Source: a virus
Length of the DNA stretch: 27,577 bases
Virus record (IMG/VR): IMGVR_UViG_3300025732_000213
Span: 1-27,577 of that record
Reading direction: 5' to 3' (one strand)
Under the pieces are notes generated by a model. That model saw nothing but the letters and a program-made list of their open reading frames with translations. It was not told the DNA's origin and ran no database searches. The translations under genes and the position numbers were made by a program. Below, piece after piece: positions 8,504 through 14,353 of this stretch (position 1 is its first letter; every line of letters begins with the position of its first letter).

Positions 8504-9427
8504 TTAATTGAGTCTTTGAACTACTCTAGGTATAATATCTCCACTACGAATTACTCGCACCTTGCAACCTTCTTCAAGCTGAAGAGCTTCAATGTACTTC
8601 ATGTTATGAAGGGTTGCTCTACTTACAATTGCTCCGTCAATGTTTACTGGAGTAAGAATTGCCACTGGCGATACTACGCCAGATCTACCTACATTCCAGA
8701 TTACTTTTTCAAGAGTAGTGACTACACCTTCCTTTTGCTTTTTAAGCGCATAAGCGCCACGAGGATGATGTGCCGTATATCCTAGTTTTTCGAACTGAGA
8801 ATTATCATCGATTCGAATAACAAAACCATCTGTTGGATAATTACTCAAATCATTGTGTAATACTGTTAAAAATCCGTAATCATGCAAACTTTGCATATCT
8901 AGGCTATAAGAAATATTTAACCCAGGCGATAAACCATGGGCAAAAAAGTGTAAGTCTCGAGTTGTAAACTCTTCAGCTGACTTTAGATTTAACGCACCCG
9001 CTGCATAGTTCCGTGCGTTTTCAATTGAACTTGGAGCTACAATTTCTCCAGTAATTTGAACAATTCCTTTTGTAGGAATATTTTTAGGAATATTCATTGT
9101 TTTAACAAGAGAAGTAATGTCTTGGCCTCTCTTACCATCTCCTCGTGTAAGAGCAAGCCAAAACTCTCCTGCTACATATAAAATAGAAATTGCAGCGCCA
9201 TCAAGTTTTACAGATTTTACTCCACCTTCGAAAGGAGAGGTATCTTCTGGATATACTTTTTTAAGTGAGTACATCGGATAAGCATGTCCGATACCTTGTG
9301 GGTGCTTTGCGCCTACACTTTCGTAATTATAAAGTTCGACTAGTGAATCGAACTCTTCATCAGACAATATCGGGTTGCCATCGTAGTAGCATTTTGCTAC
9401 ATAATCAAGATAGGTTTTGATTGACAT
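8504..9427 (-). CDS. ligA: NAD-dependent DNA ligase, N-terminal adenylation subunit
   Basis: This 307-residue protein has the front half of LigA. Domain Ia motifs for NAD+ recognition (YYDGNPILSDEEFD, residues 14-27) are followed by the adenylation domain with nucleophile K74 in KLDG, TRGDGKRGQD at 94-103, a GEI motif (ITGEIVAPS) and YALKKQ. The OB fold ends in DIIPRVVQRLN. The zinc, HhH and BRCT domains are absent and lie in the gene at 7529-8296. Translation starts at ATG 9427 with TGGAGA upstream, under its own consensus promoter. Split NAD ligases are known from T5-like phages. Confidence 0.94.
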   Translation of the reverse strand: MSIKTYLDYVAKCYYDGNPILSDEEFDSLVELYNYESVGAKHPQGIGHAYPMYSLKKVYPEDTSPFEGGVKSVKLDGAAISILYVAGEFWLALTRGDGKRGQDITSLVKTMNIPKNIPTKGIVQITGEIVAPSSIENARNYAAGALNLKSAEEFTTRDLHFFAHGLSPGLNISYSLDMQSLHDYGFLTVLHNDLSNYPTDGFVIRIDDNSQFEKLGYTAHHPRGAYALKKQKEGVVTTLEKVIWNVGRSGVVSPVAILTPVNIDGAIVSRATLHNMKYIEALQLEEGCKVRVIRSGDIIPRVVQRLN

Positions 9428-9450
9428 GAAAGTTTCTCCAGAGTTTATAT

Positions 9451-9479
9451 ATTATATAAAATTTGGAAAAAATAGTCAA
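9451..9479 (-). promoter_or_regulatory. Sigma70-type promoter for the ligase N-subunit gene
   Basis: Minus-strand TTGACT (9479-9474) and TATAAT (9456-9451) have a 17-bp spacer. The -35 box begins 3 bp past the stop of the PC4-like gene. Confidence 0.9.
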
Positions 9480-9482
9480 CAT

Positions 9483-9764
9483 TTATTTTTCATAAATTTC
9501 TGTAAGTAAATCTTTAAAATTTTGAATTATAATCTCTTTGCTTTCCGCTAGCGAAAGAATCTCAGTAAGACCAATAAATAGCTCACGGCTATTTTCAATA
9601 TCGAGAGGAATAGAAATTCCTTCACTAGAGGGTGCCCACTCTTCATCGAAGTTCATATAATATTTTCTAAGATGTAAATACTCTACACCTCTAAATTCGT
9701 TTACTACTAGTCTTACTTGATTATATTCTCCATCTTGTATTATTCTATGATAAATTTCACTCAT
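9483..9764 (-). CDS. PC4/p15-like single-stranded DNA-binding protein
   Basis: This 93-residue protein matches the pattern of the PC4/p15 transcriptional coactivator fold. A beta-rich core carries VRLVVNEFRGVEYLHLRKYY, an acidic turn and tryptophan (DEEWAPSSEGISIPL), then a C-terminal helix. Such proteins dimerise and bind single-stranded DNA, and a homologue has been described in phage T5. It is encoded after the 87-residue gene with an 8-bp overlap and just ahead of the ligase promoter, so it probably supports replication or recombination. The family call rests on pattern recognition, without a profile search. Confidence 0.72.
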   Translation of the reverse strand: MSEIYHRIIQDGEYNQVRLVVNEFRGVEYLHLRKYYMNFDEEWAPSSEGISIPLDIENSRELFIGLTEILSLAESKEIIIQNFKDLLTEIYEK

Positions 9765-10020
9765 TTTTTAGTATTGAACTCAAAGGCACAACACTGGTTA
9801 CATTTTCTGGGTCCATTAGTCGGTACGCGTCTGTGTCCCAGCAAAACATTAATACTGTACTATCACCTTCTTTGGCTCTATTATTTTTTCCCTTAATATA
9901 GTCATTATTAAAGTCAATAGTGCAGACGTTATATTTTACTTTATTTGAGTTTGGACTTCTATATGTAATTACAGCATCGCCATATTCTTGTAGTAATTTT
10001 TTAAACTCTTCTTTTTTCAT
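9757..10020 (-). CDS. Conserved phage protein, unknown function
   Basis: This 87-residue protein begins with a basic helix (MKKEEFKKLLQEYGDA). Beta-like segments (ITYRSPNSNKVKYNVCTIDF) follow, then a distinctive FCWDTDAYRLMDPENVTSVV stretch. It resembles small conserved phage proteins of unknown role. It begins after a strong terminator and overlaps the PC4-like gene, suggesting a two-gene unit. AAGGA stands upstream of the ATG. No promoter could be identified between the terminator and the start. Confidence 0.75.
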   Translation of the reverse strand: MKKEEFKKLLQEYGDAVITYRSPNSNKVKYNVCTIDFNNDYIKGKNNRAKEGDSTVLMFCWDTDAYRLMDPENVTSVVPLSSILKNE

Positions 10021-10090
10021 TCCGAGATATCCTTAGAAAGTATTGCAAAACTTTTTTAGCAGGGACTTTCTTTGCTGGTTTCTTCGGACG

Positions 10091-10123
10091 AAAAAAAGTC
10101 CGGAAAGACCGTAGTCTTTCCGG
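10091..10123 (-). terminator. Strong rho-independent terminator
   Basis: A perfect 10-bp stem, CCGGAAAGAC/GTCTTTCCGG (10100-10123) with a 4-base loop, is followed on the minus strand by ACTTTTTTT. It closes the gene ending at 10142. TTTT on the other flank means it could also act weakly on the plus strand. Confidence 0.93.
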
Positions 10124-10141
10124 TTTTGTAATTTCGAAAGA

Positions 10142-10591
10142 CTAGGCTGCTTTTGCGTTGCCAAGTACTTCCGCAAAGTAAAGAGCTGCTTTGCCCGTCA
10201 GTTTTTCGATAATCTCTGCGTCTGGTTCCAGCCCGAGATCGCGAATTGCTGCATTCAATTGATCGAGTGCAACAGCTTTGCTAATACGCGAACTGCCTTC
10301 ACTCTTAGAAGAAGAGCGGCTAGTAGCACCCGCTGCTGCTTCCTTCTTGACATACACGCCAGCTTTTGTCAGAATCATACGAACACCGTTCGGCGACTCT
10401 TCTAGTTCGTCTGCAATATCCTTTACAATCTCCATAGAATTTTCCGGAGTCGGATCTGCATCCTGATACATTTTGATTGCTTCTGCTCGTTTTTGATCAT
10501 CCCACGCCACTTTTTTTCTCCTTGCTTTGCCTGTAAAACCAATCGTATTGCCTGTTGCCCTGAGTTGAGCTTCGTAAAATCGATCGCCCAT
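10142..10591 (-). CDS. HTH protein related to the tandem-HTH repeat unit
   Basis: This 149-residue protein has one helix-turn-helix-like module at about residues 29-75 (WDDQKRAEAI, then VKDIADELEESPNGVRMIL). It resembles repeat 4 of the protein at 6801-7529 (DIAERLGKTVRGVKTML). A Ser/Ala-rich linker follows, then a helical C-terminal domain (residues about 103-149). It is probably a DNA-binding regulator or nucleoid-like factor. The frame is open to GTG 10603, but ATG 10591, with GGAGGAAG just upstream, is the start that fits the promoter at 10613-10641. It is a monocistronic unit with its own promoter and terminator. Confidence 0.83.
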   Translation of the reverse strand: MGDRFYEAQLRATGNTIGFTGKARRKKVAWDDQKRAEAIKMYQDADPTPENSMEIVKDIADELEESPNGVRMILTKAGVYVKKEAAAGATSRSSSKSEGSSRISKAVALDQLNAAIRDLGLEPDAEIIEKLTGKAALYFAEVLGNAKAA

Positions 10592-10612
10592 CACTTCCTC
10601 CACTGTCTATAT

Positions 10613-10641
10613 ATTATAGACTTGGCAGGTTGAAAAGTCAA
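10613..10641 (-). promoter_or_regulatory. Sigma70-type promoter for the 149-residue HTH gene
   Basis: Minus-strand TTGACT (10641-10636) and TATAAT (10618-10613) have a 17-bp spacer. It lies 9 bp past the stop of the membrane-protein gene upstream. Confidence 0.91.
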
Positions 10642-10650
10642 CATCAATTT

Positions 10651-10911
10651 CTATCGTTCCTCAAATTTAATCAAATCTTCAATAACTGCTTGGCGCATAC
10701 GCTCACAGCGAGATTTATTGAATACACAGATATAAAAAAATACTGGAGAAAATATCATACTCATTCCTAGCGTAGTACCATAATAGATACAAGCAGATAT
10801 AAAGCCTTTACGATGTGAGTATATCTCTAAGTATTTTTTACGAATTGGGTAGAAAATTTCTTTGCAGGCAATTAAACTTGTTGCAACTACAAAGATGATT
10901 AAATATTTCAT
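10651..10911 (-). CDS. Small membrane or lipoprotein-like protein
   Basis: This 86-residue protein has a hydrophobic N-terminus (MKYLIIFVVATSLIAC) containing a possible lipobox LIAC with Cys16. A second hydrophobic segment (about residues 38-62) runs through GTTLGMSMIFSPVFFYICVF. The C-terminus is charged. It could be a lipoprotein with one further helix or a two-helix inner-membrane protein. A 4-bp ATGA overlap couples it to the HTH gene upstream. Function is unknown. Confidence 0.7.
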   Translation of the reverse strand: MKYLIIFVVATSLIACKEIFYPIRKKYLEIYSHRKGFISACIYYGTTLGMSMIFSPVFFYICVFNKSRCERMRQAVIEDLIKFEER

Positions 10912-11588
10912 AGTGATTTAAAAGAAACTCCATATTCAAGAAGATGTTCTAGTCTCCCTAGATCATATGCAGGTGCTGCCGCATAAAATCCTCCAAAGTC
11001 TACAGAAGGAAAGTAGTTCGACGAGTCTTGCATTTTTTCATTGATGTAAATTTGGTAACACTTAGAGTTATACTTTTCTAGGTATTTTGAATCTTTGTAT
11101 TCTTTTACAACAATGCAGGGTGCATGATACTTGGCAGACCACGCAATTTCATTTGCACTAAACTCTTCCGAGATACATTCATCTGGCAGAAGTGCTGTCT
11201 TGTATTTATCGTCTCCAGTTACTTTTTCTGGAATACCAATTCGTGCAACTACATTTTTTACAAATGTTGGCGAACGATAAATACGTCTGGAGATTTCGGC
11301 AATAGTGTCTCCGCTTAGAAGCGATTCCGCTATAAGGCGCACTTCTTCTGGTTGAGCCGCTTTGCCTCGGCGCTCCTGTTTTTTACGTGAAGTGGTTTCT
11401 TTGTCTCGTTTCCAATTTTCTATAATATTGTTGAGCCTAGTAGTATTATACGAAATATTTAGAATTTCGCAGGCTTCTTTTTTAGAAATTGGATTTTTAT
11501 CCGACTCAAGCAAAGAAACAACTCGTGCAATATTTGCCTCTGTCAGTTTTTCTGTATCTTTTTTCTTTACTTGTTTAGTTGTTTTCAT
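10908..11588 (-). CDS. DNA-binding protein with two HTH motifs
   Basis: This 226-residue protein has a very basic N-terminal half with two likely helix-turn-helix motifs: residues 37-58 (SKKEACEILNISYNTTRLNN) and about 94-117 (DTIAEISRRIYRSPTFVKNV), separated by a Lys/Arg-rich linker. The C-terminal half (about 120-226) is less basic, contains CIVVKEYKDSKYLEKY, and may be a sensing or protein-binding domain. It is probably a phage transcription regulator. It is linked to the zinc-ribbon gene by a TAATG overlap. Confidence 0.8.
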   Translation of the reverse strand: MKTTKQVKKKDTEKLTEANIARVVSLLESDKNPISKKEACEILNISYNTTRLNNIIENWKRDKETTSRKKQERRGKAAQPEEVRLIAESLLSGDTIAEISRRIYRSPTFVKNVVARIGIPEKVTGDDKYKTALLPDECISEEFSANEIAWSAKYHAPCIVVKEYKDSKYLEKYNSKCYQIYINEKMQDSSNYFPSVDFGGFYAAAPAYDLGRLEHLLEYGVSFKSL

Positions 11589-11764
11589 TACGATTCAATC
11601 CACTCATAACCACAATCGTCACATTCATAAGAATAGTGATCGTCGCCATTATAGTTGTCGTCTATAAGTTCAAGCTCTGCACTACACAAAGGACAATGAT
11701 ACTTAATAAAATTACTATACTGAACTGCTTTGGGGGCTGGAACACTTCTCATTGCTGACTTCAT
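11588..11764 (-). CDS. Zinc-ribbon protein
   Basis: A 58-residue protein with two CxxC knuckles, CPLC and CDDC, about 25 residues apart in an acidic setting (LELIDDNYNGDD, then YSYECDDCGYEW). This is a typical small zinc ribbon that could bind nucleic acid or protein. The frame is open further upstream. ATG 11764 is chosen because AGGAAGA lies 5 bases before it and it follows the upstream stop with no overlap. No specific function is assigned. Confidence 0.72.
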   Translation of the reverse strand: MKSAMRSVPAPKAVQYSNFIKYHCPLCSAELELIDDNYNGDDHYSYECDDCGYEWIES

Positions 11765-11765
11765 A

Positions 11766-12374
11766 TTATCTTCCTGAAATTCTCCTGTCATAACTTGCCA
11801 TATTTTCATCCCACCATTCTGGCTTAGATCTAAATTTCCAGGTAGCAAATGTCGCTTTATCTAGCATGTAGAAATAACGATAAGTTTGCACTGGGTTATT
11901 TTCATCTCGTAGTTCTGGTGGGAACTTATCTGAAAGCGCTAGTGCAAACTTTGTAAGCCCATTATTAGGTAATTTTTTAGGAACTTCAAAGTTTTTAACT
12001 ATGCGCTCTAGATCTCTCACTTTGCCATAGCGGTACGTGTACTCGTCGCAAAGACCTGCGGCGTAATTAAACGTATACGCATAGTTTTCATAAGACGAAC
12101 GCACCCATATAGTACAAGGATGATTGTACATAGTAGGTAGATAGGGGGAAAGAGGTCTTTGCTCTTGAGGAAGAGCTACAATACTTTTTTTAGCTTTATT
12201 AAGCTCTGCTGTCTCTTCTTTTGTAAGAGCACGAGGTATGTAGCCTAGAATATTGTCAACCCATAGAGCAGTGCTCATCATTTGAGCAGCTTCTAGGGGC
12301 ATTTTTACTACATGCTTATCTACATGATACTCGAGACTTTTGTTAAGGTCGTAATCTAGAATAAAAATATTCAC
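11766..12374 (-). CDS. Conserved phage protein, unknown function
   Basis: This 202-residue protein has a characteristic N-terminus, MNIFILDYDLNKSLEYHVDK, followed by HVVKMPLEAAQMMSTAL. The pattern recurs in many phage proteins of unknown activity. The conserved His, Asp and Lys residues suggest an enzymatic or nucleic-acid role, but I cannot name one. Aromatic segments follow (PCTIWVRSSYENYAYTFNYA, PVQTYRYFYMLDKATFATW). It starts at GTG 12374, about 30 bp downstream of a consensus promoter, and is the first gene of the block 12374-10651. Confidence 0.78.
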   Translation of the reverse strand: MNIFILDYDLNKSLEYHVDKHVVKMPLEAAQMMSTALWVDNILGYIPRALTKEETAELNKAKKSIVALPQEQRPLSPYLPTMYNHPCTIWVRSSYENYAYTFNYAAGLCDEYTYRYGKVRDLERIVKNFEVPKKLPNNGLTKFALALSDKFPPELRDENNPVQTYRYFYMLDKATFATWKFRSKPEWWDENMASYDRRISGR

Positions 12375-12404
12375 AATGATTTACTGAATTAATAAATGAA
12401 GTAC

Positions 12405-12433
12405 AGTATAACACAGAGAGGAGTAAATGTCAA
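12405..12433 (-). promoter_or_regulatory. Sigma70-type promoter
   Basis: Minus-strand TTGACA (12433-12428) and TATACT (12410-12405) have a 17-bp spacer. The -35 box overlaps the stop codon of the small gene at 12430. It should drive the genes from 12374 down to 10651. Confidence 0.88.
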
Positions 12434-12561
12434 AATTTAAATCTTAATTTCAAAATTAAATACCTGAGTACGACGCGGCAGTATTCATCAGAGAGTTCTG
12501 ATACTGACACTTCTTGATTCATTAACTGTTGTATTATTGCTTCGTACTCAGGCTTAATCAT
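12430..12561 (-). CDS. Small hypothetical protein, 43 residues
   Basis: The frame starts at ATG 12561, three bases after the stop of the 67-residue gene. It has an acidic front half (KPEYEAIIQQLMNQEVSVSE) and a basic hydrophobic tail (VVLRYLILKLRFKF). The stop overlaps the -35 box of the next promoter. The ribosome-binding site is weak. The tight fit between neighbours favours a gene, but short length keeps confidence moderate. Function is unknown. Confidence 0.45.
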   Translation of the reverse strand: MIKPEYEAIIQQLMNQEVSVSELSDEYCRVVLRYLILKLRFKF

Positions 12562-12564
12562 AAC

Positions 12565-12768
12565 TTACTTCTTTGGTTTATCGTTATCATCTTCATCGTC
12601 TTCCTCATGAAAGACATCTCCGTGCATTCCTTTCTTGCCCGCGTGCTCTCTCCACATTGAATAACAAATGGCCACTGCTTGTCCTTGCTCTCGTCCTTCT
12701 CGAACTAGCTCAGGTATGCAGCGTGCAATAAATGCATCTTGATTTTCATTCTTTCGAGGTTTTGGCAT
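12565..12768 (-). CDS. Small phage protein with RCIPELV...AVAICYSMW motif
   Basis: This 67-residue protein has a core FIARCIPELVREG, then QAVAICYSMWREH, and an acidic tail (HEEDDEDDNDKPKK). The Cys-containing core resembles a short domain (C...QR.AVC...W) often found at the ends of phage head or protease proteins; here it stands alone. It overlaps the end of the 144-residue gene by 23 bp, so both are likely translated together. The function of this domain is not established. Confidence 0.72.
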   Translation of the reverse strand: MPKPRKNENQDAFIARCIPELVREGREQGQAVAICYSMWREHAGKKGMHGDVFHEEDDEDDNDKPKK

Positions 12769-13180
12769 GTTCGTCTCGTATAAGTTCTACATAGTTGTAG
12801 ACTTCATCGATAAGCTCATAGATTTCATCTACAAGCGTATCATCTTCTGAAAAACTTTTGTCTTCATTATTTAGCTGATTTACTTTAGAACGTGCCCAGG
12901 ACTGCCCAGGGTCTCCGCCCCATAATGCCCAAGCAATACGCCCAGCGCTAGGATAACCTTGCTCACCGGGCGAAAAACCTTGGCCTTGCTTATCTACTTC
13001 ATGCCTAGAAAAATATGAATGCATTCTTCGCACAGTACTAGGCGAAAGATTTTCTTTGCGTATGAGTTGATTTGCGCGTGTAACTCCAACAATTGTTCCA
13101 CCACGATTGTACTCTTTTCTCCAATCTAGGCCGCGTCTAGCTTCTGCGGCCATTGCATCAGTAGGTACTAAATCTACCAT
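12746..13180 (-). CDS. Phage protein with GYPSAGRIAWALWGGD domain
   Basis: This 144-residue protein carries a recognisable phage domain: RRGLDWRKEYNRGGTIVGV, then LSPSTVRRMHSYFSRHEVDK, then GYPSAGRIAWALWGGDPGQS, followed by an acidic helical tail. The domain is usually seen within larger phage head-morphogenesis or protease-region proteins, and its activity is unknown. ATG 13180 is chosen because GGAG stands 6 bases upstream; the frame is open to TTG 13192. It follows the tRNA-Ile gene directly and is probably part of the transcript starting near 14147. Confidence 0.78.
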   Translation of the reverse strand: MVDLVPTDAMAAEARRGLDWRKEYNRGGTIVGVTRANQLIRKENLSPSTVRRMHSYFSRHEVDKQGQGFSPGEQGYPSAGRIAWALWGGDPGQSWARSKVNQLNNEDKSFSEDDTLVDEIYELIDEVYNYVELIRDEHAKTSKE

Positions 13181-13193
13181 AGTTTTCTCCAAT

Positions 13194-13269
13194 TGGTACT
13201 TCGGGATGGAATTGAACCATCGGCCTGGCGCTTATAAGACGCCTGCTCTTACCACTGAGCTACCGAAGT
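13194..13269 (-). tRNA. tRNA-Ile(UAU)
   Basis: A full cloverleaf. Acceptor ACTTCGG/CCGAAGT is 7 bp, anticodon stem GGCGT/GCGCC has loop CTTATAA (anticodon TAT), T-arm is GATGG-TTCAATT-CCATC, and CCA is encoded. It reads AUA. Most bacteria read AUA with a lysidine-modified CAU tRNA instead, so UAU is notable. Confidence 0.95.
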
Positions 13270-13276
13270 AAATAAG

Positions 13277-13352
13277 TGGTGGGCCCACTAGGATTTGAAC
13301 CTAGAGTCAACAGATTATGAGTCTGCTGCATTAACCGTTATGCTATAGGCCC
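13277..13352 (-). tRNA. tRNA with CAU anticodon (Met elongator or Ile2)
   Basis: Acceptor GGGCCTA/TGGGCCC, anticodon stem GCAGA/TCTGT with loop CTCATAA, T-arm CTAGG-TTCAAAT-CCTAG, encoded CCA. The paired G1-C72 excludes an initiator. The sequence alone cannot decide between elongator Met and lysidine-modified Ile2. The UAU tRNA next door makes Met somewhat more likely. Confidence 0.94.
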
Positions 13353-13363
13353 ACAGACTTAAC

Positions 13364-13437
13364 TGGTGCGGCTTGAGAGAATCGAACTCTCACTACTAGC
13401 TTGGAAGGCTAGAGCACTACCTTTATGCAAAAGCCGC
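13364..13437 (-). tRNA. tRNA-Gly(UCC)
   Basis: Acceptor GCGGCTT/AAGCCGC, anticodon stem CTAGC/GCTAG with loop CTTCCAA (TCC), T-arm GAGAG-TTCGATT-CTCTC, encoded CCA. It reads GGA and GGG. Confidence 0.95.
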
Positions 13438-13444
13438 GGATGTT

Positions 13445-13529
13445 TGGTGCCCCGAGCCGGACTCGAACCGGCACGCTAAAAAGCGACAGATTTTAAGTCT
13501 GTTGTGTCTACCTATTCCACCACAGGGGC
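13445..13529 (-). tRNA. tRNA-Leu(UAA)
   Basis: Acceptor GCCCCTG/TCGGGGC, anticodon stem ACAGA/TCTGT with loop CTTAAAA (TAA), and the long variable arm CGCTTTTTAGCG of class II tRNAs. T-arm GCCGG-TTCGAGT-CCGGC, encoded CCA. Confidence 0.95.
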
Positions 13530-13540
13530 AATACTTATTG

Positions 13541-13759
13541 CTATGTCAGGTTAGAGTAAGCTTCAACTTGTGCCTTAAGTTGACTCAAAACTTGATCAGA
13601 AATCTTCATATCGTCCCCTGTATGAATACTTTCGTCGCTTAAATCACAATACCAGCCCGGCATATCAAAAGTGGCTTCTTGCCCTTTGTAGGCGATAGTA
13701 ATCGGTCGAATGTCTCGAAACATTTGATAACCTGTTTTTGGGCATATTGGACTAGACAT
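13541..13759 (-). CDS. MqsA-family antitoxin N-terminal domain, standalone
   Basis: This 72-residue protein resembles the N-terminal domain of MqsA/YgiT-type antitoxins: CPKTGYQMFRDIRPITIAYK, then FDMPGWYCDLSDESIHTGDD, then a helical tail SDQVLSQLKAQVEA. The usual CxxC pairs are reduced to single cysteines (Cys6 and the Cys of GWYC), and the C-terminal HTH DNA-binding domain of MqsA is missing. No toxin gene is adjacent. It may bind a host toxin of this type or have another role; this is inference. It lies between tRNA-Pro and tRNA-Leu on the same strand. Confidence 0.7.
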   Translation of the reverse strand: MSSPICPKTGYQMFRDIRPITIAYKGQEATFDMPGWYCDLSDESIHTGDDMKISDQVLSQLKAQVEAYSNLT

Positions 13760-13784
13760 TTTTTCTCAATCACAATGGGAATAA

Positions 13785-13861
13785 TGGTCCAGATGGCAAG
13801 ATTCGAACTTGCGACCCCTCGCTCCCAAAGCGAGTGCACTACCAAACTGTGCTACATCTGG
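13785..13861 (-). tRNA. tRNA-Pro(UGG)
   Basis: Acceptor CCAGATG/CATCTGG, D-stem GCAC/GTGC, anticodon stem CTCGC/GCGAG with loop TTTGGGA (TGG), T-arm GCAAG-TTCGAAT-CTTGC, encoded CCA. Its first 10 bases overlap the end of an upstream CDS. Confidence 0.95.
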
Positions 13862-14031
13862 TCGTTATCTTCGGTCATCCACTTGTCCCACGCATTCCAA
13901 AGCTCGTTATACACTGCGTAGGCTATGTCCTCACGACTAGGAGTGTCTGTATGCTTAAACGCTCGATTCAAGCCAAATCCAATACCTTCTTCAAAAATTG
14001 AATCAAGAACTACACGCATATTTGGTTGCAC
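13852..14031 (-). CDS. Small conserved phage protein ending inside tRNA-Pro
   Basis: A 59-residue frame starts at GTG 14031 behind TTAGGAGAG; ATG 14019 is an alternative. The core VLDSIFEEGIGFGLNRAFKH is followed by TDTPSREDIAYAVYNELWNA and resembles small conserved phage proteins. The TAG stop is bases 8-10 of the tRNA-Pro gene, so the last codons read the tRNA acceptor strand. The mRNA and tRNA therefore cannot both come intact from one transcript molecule if the tRNA 5' end is processed. Function is unknown. Confidence 0.72.
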   Translation of the reverse strand: MQPNMRVVLDSIFEEGIGFGLNRAFKHTDTPSREDIAYAVYNELWNAWDKWMTEDNDQM

Positions 14032-14049
14032 TATACTCTCCTAATTACA

Positions 14050-14139
14050 TGGCGGAAGCGGTGAGATTCGAACTCACGAACGGGATAAACCGTTGCCTAT
14101 TTTCAAGACAGGTGCCTTCAACCACTCGGCCACACTTCC
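14050..14139 (-). tRNA. tRNA-Ser(UGA)
   Basis: Acceptor GGAAGTG/CGCTTCC, D-arm GGCCGAGTGGTTGAAGGC, anticodon stem CCTGT/ATAGG with loop CTTGAAA (TGA), long variable arm, T-arm GTGAG-TTCGAAT-CTCAC, encoded GCCA. It is the first gene after the promoter at 14154-14182. Confidence 0.95.
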
Positions 14140-14153
14140 AAACTTCAGAATAT

Positions 14154-14182
14154 ATAATATCAAAAATAGATTTCAAAGTCAA
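14154..14182 (-). promoter_or_regulatory. Sigma70-type promoter of the tRNA cluster
   Basis: Minus-strand TTGACT (14182-14177) and TATTAT (14159-14154) have a 17-bp spacer. It lies 14 bp past the stop of the 51-residue gene and about 15 bp before tRNA-Ser. It should produce a mixed tRNA/mRNA transcript reaching to about 12430. Confidence 0.86.
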
Positions 14183-14196
14183 GAAGTAATTTTGAA

Positions 14197-14352
14197 TTAG
14201 TCAAACCAATGGCGAATAACACCGGCTATAATTACAAAATTAGTAATTAGATAGGTAACCACAATAGCAGTACGAATAATAGCAATAACATTGGCTTCTC
14301 TATCATCAGTTCCACTTTTTTCTCCTAATGCTTTTGCCCACAATCTCCACAT
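14197..14352 (-). CDS. Small conserved phage membrane protein (MWRLWAKALGEK)
   Basis: A 51-residue protein. The N-terminus MWRLWAKALGEKSGTDDREA is followed by one hydrophobic segment (about 21-47, NVIAIIRTAIVVTYLITNFV onward) and RHWFD. This small single-helix membrane protein is widespread in marine and T7-like phages near tail or lysis genes. Its role is not established. It starts 2 bp after the tail-assembly gene stop. Confidence 0.75.
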   Translation of the reverse strand: MWRLWAKALGEKSGTDDREANVIAIIRTAIVVTYLITNFVIIAGVIRHWFD

Positions 14353-14353
14353 T

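Noticed and set aside
13639-13845. 68-codon frame across tRNA-Pro and the MqsA-like gene
   Set aside because: It reads through the tRNA and is antiphase to the better-supported 72-residue gene.
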